Assembly: GCA_001784115.1 (NCBI GenBank)
Contig: MFPD01000027.1
Span: forward strand, 1 to 37,747
Direction of reading: 5' to 3'
DNA from: Candidatus Levybacteria bacterium RIFCSPLOWO2_02_FULL_37_18
Lineage (GTDB): Bacteria; Patescibacteriota; Microgenomatia; Levybacterales; UBA12049
DNA length: 37,747 nt
Shown: positions 26,034 to 35,015 of the stretch, in pieces
How the letters are laid out: each line of letters opens with the position of its first letter
Numbering within the stretch: position 1 is the stretch's first letter
The notes under the pieces: generated by a model
What the model saw: the letters and a program-made list of their open reading frames with translations, nothing else
Told to the model about the DNA's origin: nothing
The model's database searches: none
Position numbers and translations under genes: made by a program

Positions 26034-27161
26034 ATGAAACTACATGTTCTCTCGGAAAACATAACAAGAAAGCTTCCTTTACTTTTACGGGCAGTATCCA
26101 CAAAAACCCAATTACCAGTACTTCTTAATTTTTTAATTCTGACACAAGACGGAAAACTGGTCATAAAAAGTACAGACCTTGAGATTGGCATAGAAGTTTC
26201 TATACCAGTAAACATTGAAGAAGAAGGTGGCGCAACCGTTGTGGCACGAAAATTTTATGACCTCATATCTTCTTTGCCTCCAGAGAAAATTACAATTGAA
26301 ACCCTAGATTCAGGATTAATCATAAAAACCTCAAAAACAAAAAGCACTTTACAAATAATTCCAGCAGAAGAATTTCCAAAGCTATACGAAGAAACAGGAA
26401 GAAGACTAACTGGCTTTAAAAACAAAGACTTAAAAGACTGTATTGTGCCGGTTGTATTTGCTGCAAGCAGCGACATAACACGACCCGCGCTTTCGGGCGT
26501 TTACATAAAACAAGAGGAAGATTCATTTTTACTGGTTGCAACAGACGGATATAGGTTATCTTTAAAACGATATATTGGGAAAATTGTTCATAAAAAACCG
26601 GCGGAGAAAGAATGGGAAAAACCTCTTTTGGTTCCAAGTAGGTTATTTAAAGAAATCAATACACTAAAAGGAGAAGACGAAGAGGAAGTAATATTTTATA
26701 TTTCAAAAAACAATAATCAGATTTTATTTAAAACCACGGACACTATTATTGTCGGAAGACTTATAGAAGCGGAATACCCAAACTACCAAAAAATCATTCC
26801 TTCCAGTTTTCAAACGAGGGTTGTTTTCGACAGAGAGGAAGTGGAGAAGGCAATAAAAATTGCTTCGGTATTTGCCAGAGAAGCATCCAATGTTGTCAAG
26901 TTTGAAATGAAGGATAAACGCATATTTATTTCGGCAAATGCGCCGTCGGTTGGAGAAAACATTGTGGAAGTAGAGGCTGACATACAAGGAGATGAAAATC
27001 AAATCGCGTACAACGCCAGGTACCTTTTGGATTTATTTGCCAACAGTACCTCTGATCAGCTTGTCTTAGAAATGACCGAATCTTTAAGCCCGGGCGTGTT
27101 TAAAATTCCAAATGACGACACCTTTCTTCACTTAATCATGCCAATACGAGTACAGTCGTAA
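26034..27161 (+). CDS. dnaN: DNA polymerase III beta sliding clamp
   Basis: MKLHVLSENITRKLPLLLRAVSTKTQLPVLLNFLI, RPALSGVYIKQEEDSFLLVATDGYRLSLKR, C-terminal HLIMPIRVQS. Confidence 0.96.
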   Translation: MKLHVLSENITRKLPLLLRAVSTKTQLPVLLNFLILTQDGKLVIKSTDLEIGIEVSIPVNIEEEGGATVVARKFYDLISSLPPEKITIETLDSGLIIKTSKTKSTLQIIPAEEFPKLYEETGRRLTGFKNKDLKDCIVPVVFAASSDITRPALSGVYIKQEEDSFLLVATDGYRLSLKRYIGKIVHKKPAEKEWEKPLLVPSRLFKEINTLKGEDEEEVIFYISKNNNQILFKTTDTIIVGRLIEAEYPNYQKIIPSSFQTRVVFDREEVEKAIKIASVFAREASNVVKFEMKDKRIFISANAPSVGENIVEVEADIQGDENQIAYNARYLLDLFANSTSDQLVLEMTESLSPGVFKIPNDDTFLHLIMPIRVQS

Positions 27162-27204
27162 AAAGACTCTGGACAAACCAGAGCGACGAGTATAGACTCA
27201 TGGT

Positions 27205-28134
27205 ATGGGCAGGTTTCATGAAGGCGAACCAACTGTATTAAGAAGAGATGTTTTAACATGGGTAGCTGCTTTTGGTGTTCGCTCAGTCACCCCCGTTTCT
27301 TTTTTAGAACAAGGATTTCTGGGCTTTATTGATAAATACACGGGTGATTTTAAAAGATTTAGAAAAGAAGGAGAACGCGTTATAGATTATTTTTCCGGAT
27401 TTATGTCAGATGACAGGGAGTTTAGACTAAATGCTTCTTTAAGCATGAGGCAGTTTGTGGCAATCAGGACAAGGTTAGCTGAGAAAGGTTGGGGGATGTC
27501 CGAGTCGTTCTTTTTTACCTACGGAAAGGAAGGTATGGATTTGTATTCTCCTAAGGATACCGCTAGGGATCCGGAAAGAACCAAACAAAAAGCAATTGAA
27601 TATGCAGAATATCAAGTTGATATGCAGCCGAAAGTTAAAAGAATAGGAATTGCGCATAGCGCCGGATTTATTCCATTATTGGAAATCCTTAGCCAATTTC
27701 CCAACAGATACGATTTGGTGATATTTTTATCGTCTCCTTTATATGGTCTTGAGCCTTCGATTCCTCGAAAATTAAAAGCAGGGGTAGTACATCAGGTTCT
27801 TCGTCAGGCGATTGGCATGGAAGAACACCTTTCGCAGTATTTATTTAATCTTTGGAAAGATAAAGACTATAGAAAAAACCTTGATACCTTTTTTGATCAA
27901 TTTGTTGAAGACGGAAATGAAGTATATTGTTTTACAACTGAAAACGACACAATTGTTCCCAAGGAATCAGCGTTATTAAAAAGCGCGCTTGTAGAAGCGG
28001 GAGGGAATAAGATTCGACAAGTTTTGCCAATTGTATGGTCGCTTTATCCACAAGATGCTCATGGAGCAGTATTTATCGATAAAGAAACGCTAGAAACTAT
28101 TGCTGAGATTGTGGGAGAAAATAAAGCAGCCTAA
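27205..28134 (+). CDS. Alpha/beta-hydrolase-like protein
   Basis: GIAHSAGFIPLLEILSQFPNRYDLVIFLSSPLYGL (GxSxG-like HSAG); FTTENDTIVPKESA; late His in PQDAHGAVFI. Confidence 0.5.
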   Translation: MGRFHEGEPTVLRRDVLTWVAAFGVRSVTPVSFLEQGFLGFIDKYTGDFKRFRKEGERVIDYFSGFMSDDREFRLNASLSMRQFVAIRTRLAEKGWGMSESFFFTYGKEGMDLYSPKDTARDPERTKQKAIEYAEYQVDMQPKVKRIGIAHSAGFIPLLEILSQFPNRYDLVIFLSSPLYGLEPSIPRKLKAGVVHQVLRQAIGMEEHLSQYLFNLWKDKDYRKNLDTFFDQFVEDGNEVYCFTTENDTIVPKESALLKSALVEAGGNKIRQVLPIVWSLYPQDAHGAVFIDKETLETIAEIVGENKAA

Positions 28135-28859
28135 AAACTATTGATGTAATTGATACTATGCGTTGTGGGATCAACGCCATGGCTTTTTATCCAATCAATA
28201 ACTTCCTGTTTTACTTTTTCTCGATCAGAAATCTTCATTTTTACCTCAAGGGTTGATTTAGTCTTATAGACAATATCAAAACTACCGGTTTTGTATGGAG
28301 TATAATCCACAAGCGGATAGTATTTTTCCAGGTATGCTTTTTCTTTATCAACCTGCAGCGATGAAGAAGATTGAGCAGGAGTTATGGAGGTGGTAAAGTT
28401 CCAGGAGTATACGGTTTTTCCAAAGCTATCTTTTAAAACAGCTGTATATGTTGTATTTGTTTGTAATCCGCCATAAATTTTTGCAATGACTTGTTTTGCG
28501 GGAAACGTGTTGGTTATTTTAAAGTAATACGGAAGAGGAGGGGAGAATTCTAAGATAAACGACTTGTTGGACTGGATATAGACATTCGTAAAAATGGAAA
28601 CCTCAATCTCTCCCGGATATACATTTTTTTCATTATTCTGGGGACTTGTCTCTACTGCTTGGAATGGAACTTGAGAAGGAGACGGTTTTTGAGCAGAAGG
28701 GTACGCGGTGGGAAACGGAAGGCTTTGGTCAGGAATATTTTGTCTTTTGTTAAAGATAAAGAAAGCCCAAAAAAGAGAAACAAGCGCTGCTCCCGTAATA
28801 GCAAACAGCAGCATGGTTTTATGCGCACCCAAGAAATAAAACAACTTTTCCATATTCAT
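28131..28859 (-). CDS. Membrane-anchored protein with Ig-like (SbsA-like) domain and a C-terminal module shared with 29608-30132
   Basis: TM MLLFAITGAALVSLFWAFFIF; VETSPQNNEKNVYPGEIEVSIFTNVYI...LQTNTTYTAVLKDSFGKTVYSWNFTT; C-terminal KVKQEVIDWIKSHGVD. Confidence 0.55.
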   Translation of the reverse strand: MNMEKLFYFLGAHKTMLLFAITGAALVSLFWAFFIFNKRQNIPDQSLPFPTAYPSAQKPSPSQVPFQAVETSPQNNEKNVYPGEIEVSIFTNVYIQSNKSFILEFSPPLPYYFKITNTFPAKQVIAKIYGGLQTNTTYTAVLKDSFGKTVYSWNFTTSITPAQSSSSLQVDKEKAYLEKYYPLVDYTPYKTGSFDIVYKTKSTLEVKMKISDREKVKQEVIDWIKSHGVDPTTHSINYINSF

Positions 28860-29614
28860 TTTTTCCGGACCCTAAAAAAAGTATAGCAATCTTTTGGGTG
28901 AGTTTGTGCATCATTTACAAAACAGGTTGTCGGGTAACTTGATTCTATCCCTTCAAAGCGAATGGTGTCCGGCAAAAGCCTTTTAAAGATAAGCGCGTGT
29001 CCTGCTGATCCAACACTATCGCATCCACTTGCAAAGCCTATGTCTCCTGGTTGTATGTCGTCTGAGTCTGTCCTTGTATAGGTAAGGAGTGAGCTGCGAT
29101 CGGAGTTTAACAAAGAAGGATTCTCCAAGATTTCTACCGGTGAATTTTGAAGAAGAGTAGTAGTGTCGCCGGAAGCAAGGGTGAGAGATATGGCGTTAAA
29201 TCCTAAACACTCCACACATCCATTCGGCTTTGCTCTTTCTCGTCTTTTGCTGAATTTTTCCACAAAATCTCCGGAATATCCTCTTTCCTGAAGAAGGTTT
29301 AAGGTGCATGACTCAACAGCGTTGTTAGTGCGGGTATTGCCGTTTAGTTTTGTTTTTCCTCCAGGCGGGTCTTCGGGAGTGCAGGCTTTGTATGCATTCG
29401 CAACATCTTGGGCAGCTTTGGCAAAATCAGAGGTCTCAGGCTGAGTGCCAACTTTGACTCTGACAGTATTGCTATACGATTGAGCAACAGAGTATGTTGA
29501 ATGAAGCATATAGTATATAACAATTACCATAATTATAATCAGGCGACCACAAAGCTTTGAGTTTTGAGCTATAGTTTTGAGTTTTGACATTTGAGCCATG
29601 GGTTTTCTTAGCAT
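28856..29614 (-). CDS. CHAP/amidase-like peptidoglycan hydrolase, membrane-anchored or secreted
   Basis: N-terminal TM; GCVECLGFNAISLTL (candidate catalytic Cys), IQPGDIGFASG, GSAGHALIFKRL (candidate His). Confidence 0.55.
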   Translation of the reverse strand: MLRKPMAQMSKLKTIAQNSKLCGRLIIIMVIVIYYMLHSTYSVAQSYSNTVRVKVGTQPETSDFAKAAQDVANAYKACTPEDPPGGKTKLNGNTRTNNAVESCTLNLLQERGYSGDFVEKFSKRRERAKPNGCVECLGFNAISLTLASGDTTTLLQNSPVEILENPSLLNSDRSSLLTYTRTDSDDIQPGDIGFASGCDSVGSAGHALIFKRLLPDTIRFEGIESSYPTTCFVNDAQTHPKDCYTFFRVRKK

Positions 29615-30132
29615 CCTTCCAGCAAATAACTAAATGTTATATTTTTATTCTGAAGCTGATTTTTTAGAGAACTACGTAAAACAAACATAATTGGCAAATT
29701 GCAAATTCCGCTTTGACTAAATCCTTGATCCTTAAACCACTCGGTCACATCTTGTTTTACCTTTGCAATATGTTCTGAAAGAATCTCAACTTGAAACATA
29801 TCATACGACTTGGAATAGTAAATTGCATATGAAACATTTATATTAACGACTTGTTTATTTTTTAAAGCCTGACTTATTAGTTTTGCGCGAATATTCCCCT
29901 CCGATTCATTTAGAGGCCGTCGGTGATCGATCTTGTCTGCAAGCTTGACAATTGAGCTTGAATTATAAATAATGCCAGATACTTGTTTGTTTGGAAGAGG
30001 CTGAATATACAGTGTTGGAGCAGGGAAAGCTTTTGGCGCATTATCTTGAGGAGTTTTTATGCTTAAAATAACAAGAACTAAAAAAGAAAGAATTGAAAGA
30101 ATAATAAGTCCTAATAAAATTTTGTTTCTCAT
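29608..30132 (-). CDS. Membrane-anchored protein, paralogous C-terminal module
   Basis: TM LLGLIILSILSFLVLVILSI; AKVKQDVTEWFKDQGFSQ matches KVKQEVIDWIKSHGVD in 28131-28859. Confidence 0.5.
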   Translation of the reverse strand: MRNKILLGLIILSILSFLVLVILSIKTPQDNAPKAFPAPTLYIQPLPNKQVSGIIYNSSSIVKLADKIDHRRPLNESEGNIRAKLISQALKNKQVVNINVSYAIYYSKSYDMFQVEILSEHIAKVKQDVTEWFKDQGFSQSGICNLPIMFVLRSSLKNQLQNKNITFSYLLEGC

Positions 30133-30133
30133 G

Positions 30134-31270
30134 TTAATTATACGGGCAATCTAAAGGTGTAAGACTAAACCTTTGTCTTGTAGCAGTATCGTGCTTAACA
30201 GGCTCCCAATAACAAAAACTATTGTTAATAGTTAATTTATTATAATTGATTGCATTTTCTATTTGATTTTCCCATACTACGTCACCGGCATCATATTGGT
30301 TATTTCCTTTTCCATTAGGATTCATTTGCATAAGCCCATATGCTCCCTTTCCGCTTGAGGAACCGCCATTGTATGCATTGGGAGAATATGAGCTTTCACG
30401 ATCTGCTAAGAACAACCACAGTGTTTTGTTAACTGAATCAAGCCGGTTAAGTGTTTCACCCAATTTGTCTGTTCGTTCTCCAAGATTTCCCGCAAATGTA
30501 CAAGCTGGGTCTCCAAAATTAATTCCCGCAGGATTGCCAGTTGGAAGATCAACATAAAGACGAGAGGGATTATTGGCTGATAAGCACATATCTGTTGTTG
30601 GAGTAGCTCCAGCTGATTCTCCATACGCTGTATTGTCAATGTTGATATTATTTTCTTTTGGTTTGACAGTAAGGGTAAAGGTATATTTTTTTTCGCCTGA
30701 ATCAGGGTTTGTGGTTGGCAAATTCACATCAGGATCAAGTTTCCAGGTAATCAAAGTTTTATCAGCGTTAAGTTCATGATTTCCGCTTGCACTGATAAGC
30801 TCTGCATTCGAAGGAACAGGGTCTTTAATTATAATATTTTTTTCATTTGTGCCGACATAGGTGGCAACAGTGGTAAACGTAGTTTCTTCGTTTTCATCAG
30901 GAAGTTCTGTCGGATCCGCGGATTTTTCAATGGTTAAGCCTGGGACTTCCGGTTGTCTGACAATGCCGGTTGGCAATGGTATGTCAGGACCTTCTGTGTC
31001 TCCCGGAGCCTCAGCTGTTTTGGGCTTAATGATAATAATTATGGTAATAATAATAACTAGAACAATTGCAGCAATCGGTCCCCACACGGGAAAAGAAGCA
31101 ATCAAACCGCTGGCTGCACTTCCAAGCCTGGCAAGTCTTGCCAATTGTTGAGTTTGTTTTAGCGTGCGCAAAACATTTCCGGCTGAATCAAGAACGCTGT
31201 TAATACTGTCTAGATTGCTGCTTCTTTGTGGTGGAGAATCTTGATTTTGAGCTTGTGTATTATAAGCCAT
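30134..31270 (-). CDS. Membrane-anchored DUF11-like domain + lytic transglycosylase (SLT-like)
   Basis: TM GPIAAIVLVIIITIIIII; LTIEKSADPTELPDENEETTFTTVATYVGTNEKNIIIKDPVPSNAELIS; LFLADRESSYSPNAYNGGSSSGKGAYGLMQMNPNG. Confidence 0.7.
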   Translation of the reverse strand: MAYNTQAQNQDSPPQRSSNLDSINSVLDSAGNVLRTLKQTQQLARLARLGSAASGLIASFPVWGPIAAIVLVIIITIIIIIKPKTAEAPGDTEGPDIPLPTGIVRQPEVPGLTIEKSADPTELPDENEETTFTTVATYVGTNEKNIIIKDPVPSNAELISASGNHELNADKTLITWKLDPDVNLPTTNPDSGEKKYTFTLTVKPKENNINIDNTAYGESAGATPTTDMCLSANNPSRLYVDLPTGNPAGINFGDPACTFAGNLGERTDKLGETLNRLDSVNKTLWLFLADRESSYSPNAYNGGSSSGKGAYGLMQMNPNGKGNNQYDAGDVVWENQIENAINYNKLTINNSFCYWEPVKHDTATRQRFSLTPLDCPYN

Positions 31271-31297
31271 ATTAGAAAATTAACCTAATTTTTTAAC

Positions 31298-31330
31298 AAA
31301 TTCGAATACCAAAGCACGAAATTCGAGTTT
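31298..31330. repeat. Short intergenic inverted-type repeat
   Basis: aaattcgaataccaaagcacgaaattcgagttt between the SLT and VirB4 genes. Confidence 0.35.
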
Positions 31331-31337
31331 TTACTCC

Positions 31338-33140
31338 CTATGAATTAGAGATGTTTGCCTGTTGTGTTGTATTAGCAGGAGGAATTTGTTGGGCTTGCTG
31401 TTTTGCTAAGAGTTCTTCCGGATTTGAGGTAATAAGCGTATGCTCAAACGGCGCCGCCATAACCTTCATGACAACATGATTTTGTCCGGCAAAAAATAAC
31501 CCTTCTCCAATGCCGGAACCAACCAAGAGTTGCTTCTCGCCCTCGGTTAAAAAAAAGGTTTTAGAAACAATGTCAGCCTCAGCTGTGCCTTGCCGTAAGA
31601 GAATTTGGATAGAGGAGTTTGACAAAACTGCTTTACCATAGTCAGTTGATAAAAAATCTTCTACGTCTTGAGTAGCTGTTGTTAATCCTAAGTAGTATTT
31701 CCTGGCCCGTTTGGCAATACTATAGACATACGAAGCAGAGTCCTCATATCTCATCATATACCACGCCTCATCTAAAATCAAAAGCCTTTTTTTGAGTGTT
31801 TTTCGAATTCTCGTCCAGACAAAATCTAAAATTATATGCATGGCAATGGGGCGCAGGGTTTCTTCAAGTCCCCGGATCGAAAACACAGTCATGGGGTTGG
31901 TGATATTAAAATTAGATTGCTGGTTAAAAATGCCTGCTAAACTTCCTTTAATAAATCGTTCTAAAAGCAGCGCTAAGTTTTTAGCAACAGGATCTTCCAT
32001 GCCCAAAAGCGTTTTGTATAAATCTTCCATTAAAGGTGGTTCTTTGGTTTGGGTCGCAGGATCAGGGGTTATGCCTTTTTGCCGGTAGGCTTCAACTAAA
32101 GCTCTGTCTAGAATTGCTTCCTGGGCAGCATCGAGTTTTCCCACCACTATTTTTAAAAGCCCGTGCAAAGACAAAATTTTAAGTCCTAATTCATTTTCTC
32201 CTTCTTGGTAAAGCCCGGAAAGATCAAACGGATTCATTCTTATAGGTGAGGCAGGAGTAAAAGAAAGAATCTCTCCGTTTAGAGAGCGGGTTAATTCCGT
32301 GTATTCTCCTTCCGGGTCAACAATAATTACTTCCGTGCCAAACATAAACTGCCGCATTGCCTCAAGTTTAATGAGGTATGATTTTCCCGAACCCGACTTG
32401 CCCAAAACGACTTCATTCGCGTTTTCCAGAGAAAACCTGTCAAAAATGACTAAAGATCCATTCTGCTCGTTTATGCCGTATAAAACACCTTTGTTTTGAG
32501 TCAGTGTGGCAGACGTAAATGGAAATGTTGACGCTAAGGAAGACGTATCCATGTTTCTGGTGATAAAAAGCCTGTTTTGGCCTAAAGGCATAGTTGATTT
32601 TACTCCGTCTTCCATTTGCAGAGTGGCAGTTTTTTCAACCAAAAGTACAGACGACAATGTTGCTTTTAAGCGTTTTGTCGCTTCCTCTAAATCAGAAAGC
32701 GTAGGGGAAGAAAGGGTAATGTAAAAGCTAAAATGGAAAAACCGCTCAATTCCTTTGGCAAGTTCTTCCTGAAGCGCTAACGCGTCTTCAAGACCTGCCT
32801 GAATAGTCGGGTCAAGCACCTTGCCTTTTTCTTGCTCGGAAGAAAGTGTTGCTTCCATTTCCGCGATTTTTCTTTTTAAATTGGTTAAGATATCGCCTGA
32901 CTCGGTCGGGTAGATAAACATGGAAAGATCCAGTGAGTGATCAAAGTTAATCAGCGGTTCAAGCCAGTTGGCAGATACGTATCTTGGGTAACCAACCATA
33001 AAAATCGTGCGATAGAACATGTCCCCAACTCGTATGTAGCGAAAATCAACTTCAACCGAAGAAGGGGCAAGAAGATCAGGCAGGGAAACCATGCCTTTTT
33101 CAAGGTTTTGTAATATGTTTTGATTAGGTTGTTTTGCCAT
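31338..33140 (-). CDS. virB4: VirB4-type T4SS ATPase
   Basis: Walker A EVVLGKSGSGKSYLIKLEAMRQF; Walker B KRLLILDEAWYMMRYED; RARKYYLGLTTATQDVEDFLSTDYGKAVLSNSSIQILLRQ. Confidence 0.93.
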   Translation of the reverse strand: MAKQPNQNILQNLEKGMVSLPDLLAPSSVEVDFRYIRVGDMFYRTIFMVGYPRYVSANWLEPLINFDHSLDLSMFIYPTESGDILTNLKRKIAEMEATLSSEQEKGKVLDPTIQAGLEDALALQEELAKGIERFFHFSFYITLSSPTLSDLEEATKRLKATLSSVLLVEKTATLQMEDGVKSTMPLGQNRLFITRNMDTSSLASTFPFTSATLTQNKGVLYGINEQNGSLVIFDRFSLENANEVVLGKSGSGKSYLIKLEAMRQFMFGTEVIIVDPEGEYTELTRSLNGEILSFTPASPIRMNPFDLSGLYQEGENELGLKILSLHGLLKIVVGKLDAAQEAILDRALVEAYRQKGITPDPATQTKEPPLMEDLYKTLLGMEDPVAKNLALLLERFIKGSLAGIFNQQSNFNITNPMTVFSIRGLEETLRPIAMHIILDFVWTRIRKTLKKRLLILDEAWYMMRYEDSASYVYSIAKRARKYYLGLTTATQDVEDFLSTDYGKAVLSNSSIQILLRQGTAEADIVSKTFFLTEGEKQLLVGSGIGEGLFFAGQNHVVMKVMAAPFEHTLITSNPEELLAKQQAQQIPPANTTQQANISNS

Positions 33141-33777
33141 TTTGTGCCCCTTTTACTACAGGTATTTGGATATCTTCGGATGTTGTTGCCGCGTCAATGT
33201 CGCTTTGGAGGGGATTAAATACAGAATAAAACAATCTTACCAATTCTTCTTTTTGTAAAACCTTTGCTTTTAGGTTAGTGCGGGCAATTTGCTCTAAGAG
33301 CGCGTTTGTCTTTGTGGTTAACGATGCTTTTGCCTGCGTGATAAAATCTTTGCTTTTTATGGCATGAGTTGCCCCCAGCTCTAAAGAAGAAAAAGAAATA
33401 ACGACATAAAAGCGTTTGTCCAAAATGCTGTTTTGTCTTACCAGTTCTCCGATATATTGACGGTATTGGGTAATATAGGTACCAAGCTTTTGCTCTTTTG
33501 CTTTCTGGGCTTCTCCGTCAAGTAGCTTAAGATACGAAGAAATATCTTCCCGTTTGCTTTTGATCAAGATCTGAATGGGGAATGAAAGCGAGTTTAATAA
33601 GCCCGCGTATCCTGCGATTTTGGCGTATTGTTCGGCTTGGGACAAAAGGGCAAAGTTAGTTGCTTCAATTTCGATTATCGAACACGCAAAGCCGTTGGTT
33701 AAAGCAACCACAGTATCTACTATATCCGCGATTTCGGTAAAGTATTGAGTTGTCGCGTGAATTTTTGTTTTGCTCAT
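33124..33777 (-). CDS. TraC/VirB4 N-terminal-domain-like protein encoded separately
   Basis: YFTEIADIVDTVVALTNGFACSIIEIEATNFALLSQAEQ...LNSLSFPIQILIKSKR...RFYVVISFSS; 17-nt overlap with virB4. Confidence 0.7.
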   Translation of the reverse strand: MSKTKIHATTQYFTEIADIVDTVVALTNGFACSIIEIEATNFALLSQAEQYAKIAGYAGLLNSLSFPIQILIKSKREDISSYLKLLDGEAQKAKEQKLGTYITQYRQYIGELVRQNSILDKRFYVVISFSSLELGATHAIKSKDFITQAKASLTTKTNALLEQIARTNLKAKVLQKEELVRLFYSVFNPLQSDIDAATTSEDIQIPVVKGAQNGKTT

Positions 33778-34967
33778 GTTCCGAATAATTGCTTTTTTAA
33801 TTCATTCCGATGGTCAATTGCAACAATTTCAAGTGGAGGAATAATTTCCCCTGTGGCAGAGAGTTCCGCGGGATCAAACGTATGCCTGCCTGAAGCATCT
33901 TCAAACGTTATTTTATAGCGGCCGTTTGGCAGGGGAGTGGCTGAGGCAAACTGTCCAATAACATTGGTCTTAAACGCCCTGACAGGATTTCCTTCCTGAT
34001 CCTGAATATCAATTAAAATACTCGGCAGGACATTTCCCCTGGGGTCTTTAATAACGCCGGTGATTAAATTCGGAACTTCCGGAGCATACGAAGAAATCGG
34101 CTTTGGAGTATTTGTCGAGGGTCCCAGACGTCTTCCGCGTGGTTTTTGAGCTTCAAACCTAGCTTTTAGAGCTATGAGCTCTTCTTCTAGTTGTTTTTTT
34201 TGAGCCAGGATTTCTTCGAGCTGCTTTTGCAGTTCTTCTGTTTTTTGATGTGCCACAACGGTATGTGTTGCTGTTTCTTCTTCTTTGGCCTGATCAAGTT
34301 CTTTTTTAAGATATTCTGATTCTTTTTCCAATTCTTTTTCCAACTCCTCGGGATTTTCTTTGTCAATGTGAATGGGCGTATCTTTTTTTGGCTGAGGGGC
34401 TTGCTCAGGTGTTGGAGTTTGTGAGGCAAAGGTTGAGCCGGAAACAGGATTCATGGAAATAATCTGAGGGGGGGGTGTGGAGGCAGGCTTTGTGTTTACA
34501 AGTATGGGGCTTGCCAGCACCGTTTTAATAAATAATTCTTCTTTTTCATCAAGTTTGGTTTTAGGTTTTTCAATCTTTTTTTTCGTGATTGTTTGGACCA
34601 TCTGAGAAATCTGCTGTTGGTTTATTTGACTTCGGGCTGTTGTTTTTTTAGGAATTGGTACGGAGATGTCTATTGGTTTTCCGATTTTACCATAGACATA
34701 CTGATCCGGAGCAAACAAAGCATGGACAAACAAGGAAAGCATGGCGTCAAAAGGCCTGCCTTCTATTGGTACAAACGCGAAAGAAAACCCTAGAGAAGCA
34801 GGAACTATTACCAAAGGAATTTTTGCAAAAATCGGGAAGGGCAAGGCATAGCAAATCCATGAGATAACACACCCAGATGCTAAATACAAAAACTGCTTAA
34901 TCGTCATGTTGCCGATAAGCTTAAACTGAAACCCGGTAACATTCTGGGGGATGGGATGATTTTCCAT
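33774..34967 (-). CDS. PrgI-like T4SS membrane protein fused to coiled coil and carboxypeptidase-regulatory-like domain
   Basis: N-terminal VTGFQFKLIGNMTIKQFLYLASGCVISWICYALPF...FVPIEGRPFDAMLSLFVHALFAPDQYVYGK; C-terminal NLITGVIKDPRGNVLPSILIDIQDQEGNPVRAFKTNVIGQFASATPLPNGRYKITFED. Confidence 0.8.
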   Translation of the reverse strand: MENHPIPQNVTGFQFKLIGNMTIKQFLYLASGCVISWICYALPFPIFAKIPLVIVPASLGFSFAFVPIEGRPFDAMLSLFVHALFAPDQYVYGKIGKPIDISVPIPKKTTARSQINQQQISQMVQTITKKKIEKPKTKLDEKEELFIKTVLASPILVNTKPASTPPPQIISMNPVSGSTFASQTPTPEQAPQPKKDTPIHIDKENPEELEKELEKESEYLKKELDQAKEEETATHTVVAHQKTEELQKQLEEILAQKKQLEEELIALKARFEAQKPRGRRLGPSTNTPKPISSYAPEVPNLITGVIKDPRGNVLPSILIDIQDQEGNPVRAFKTNVIGQFASATPLPNGRYKITFEDASGRHTFDPAELSATGEIIPPLEIVAIDHRNELKKQLFGT

Positions 34968-35015
34968 AATAATCTCAAATCTGATATCTCAAATGTCAAA
35001 TCTACATCTGAAATC

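Noticed and set aside
34187-34429. 80-aa minus-strand ORF within the PrgI fusion gene
   Set aside because: Alternate frame of the coiled-coil coding region; Lys-rich, no independent support.
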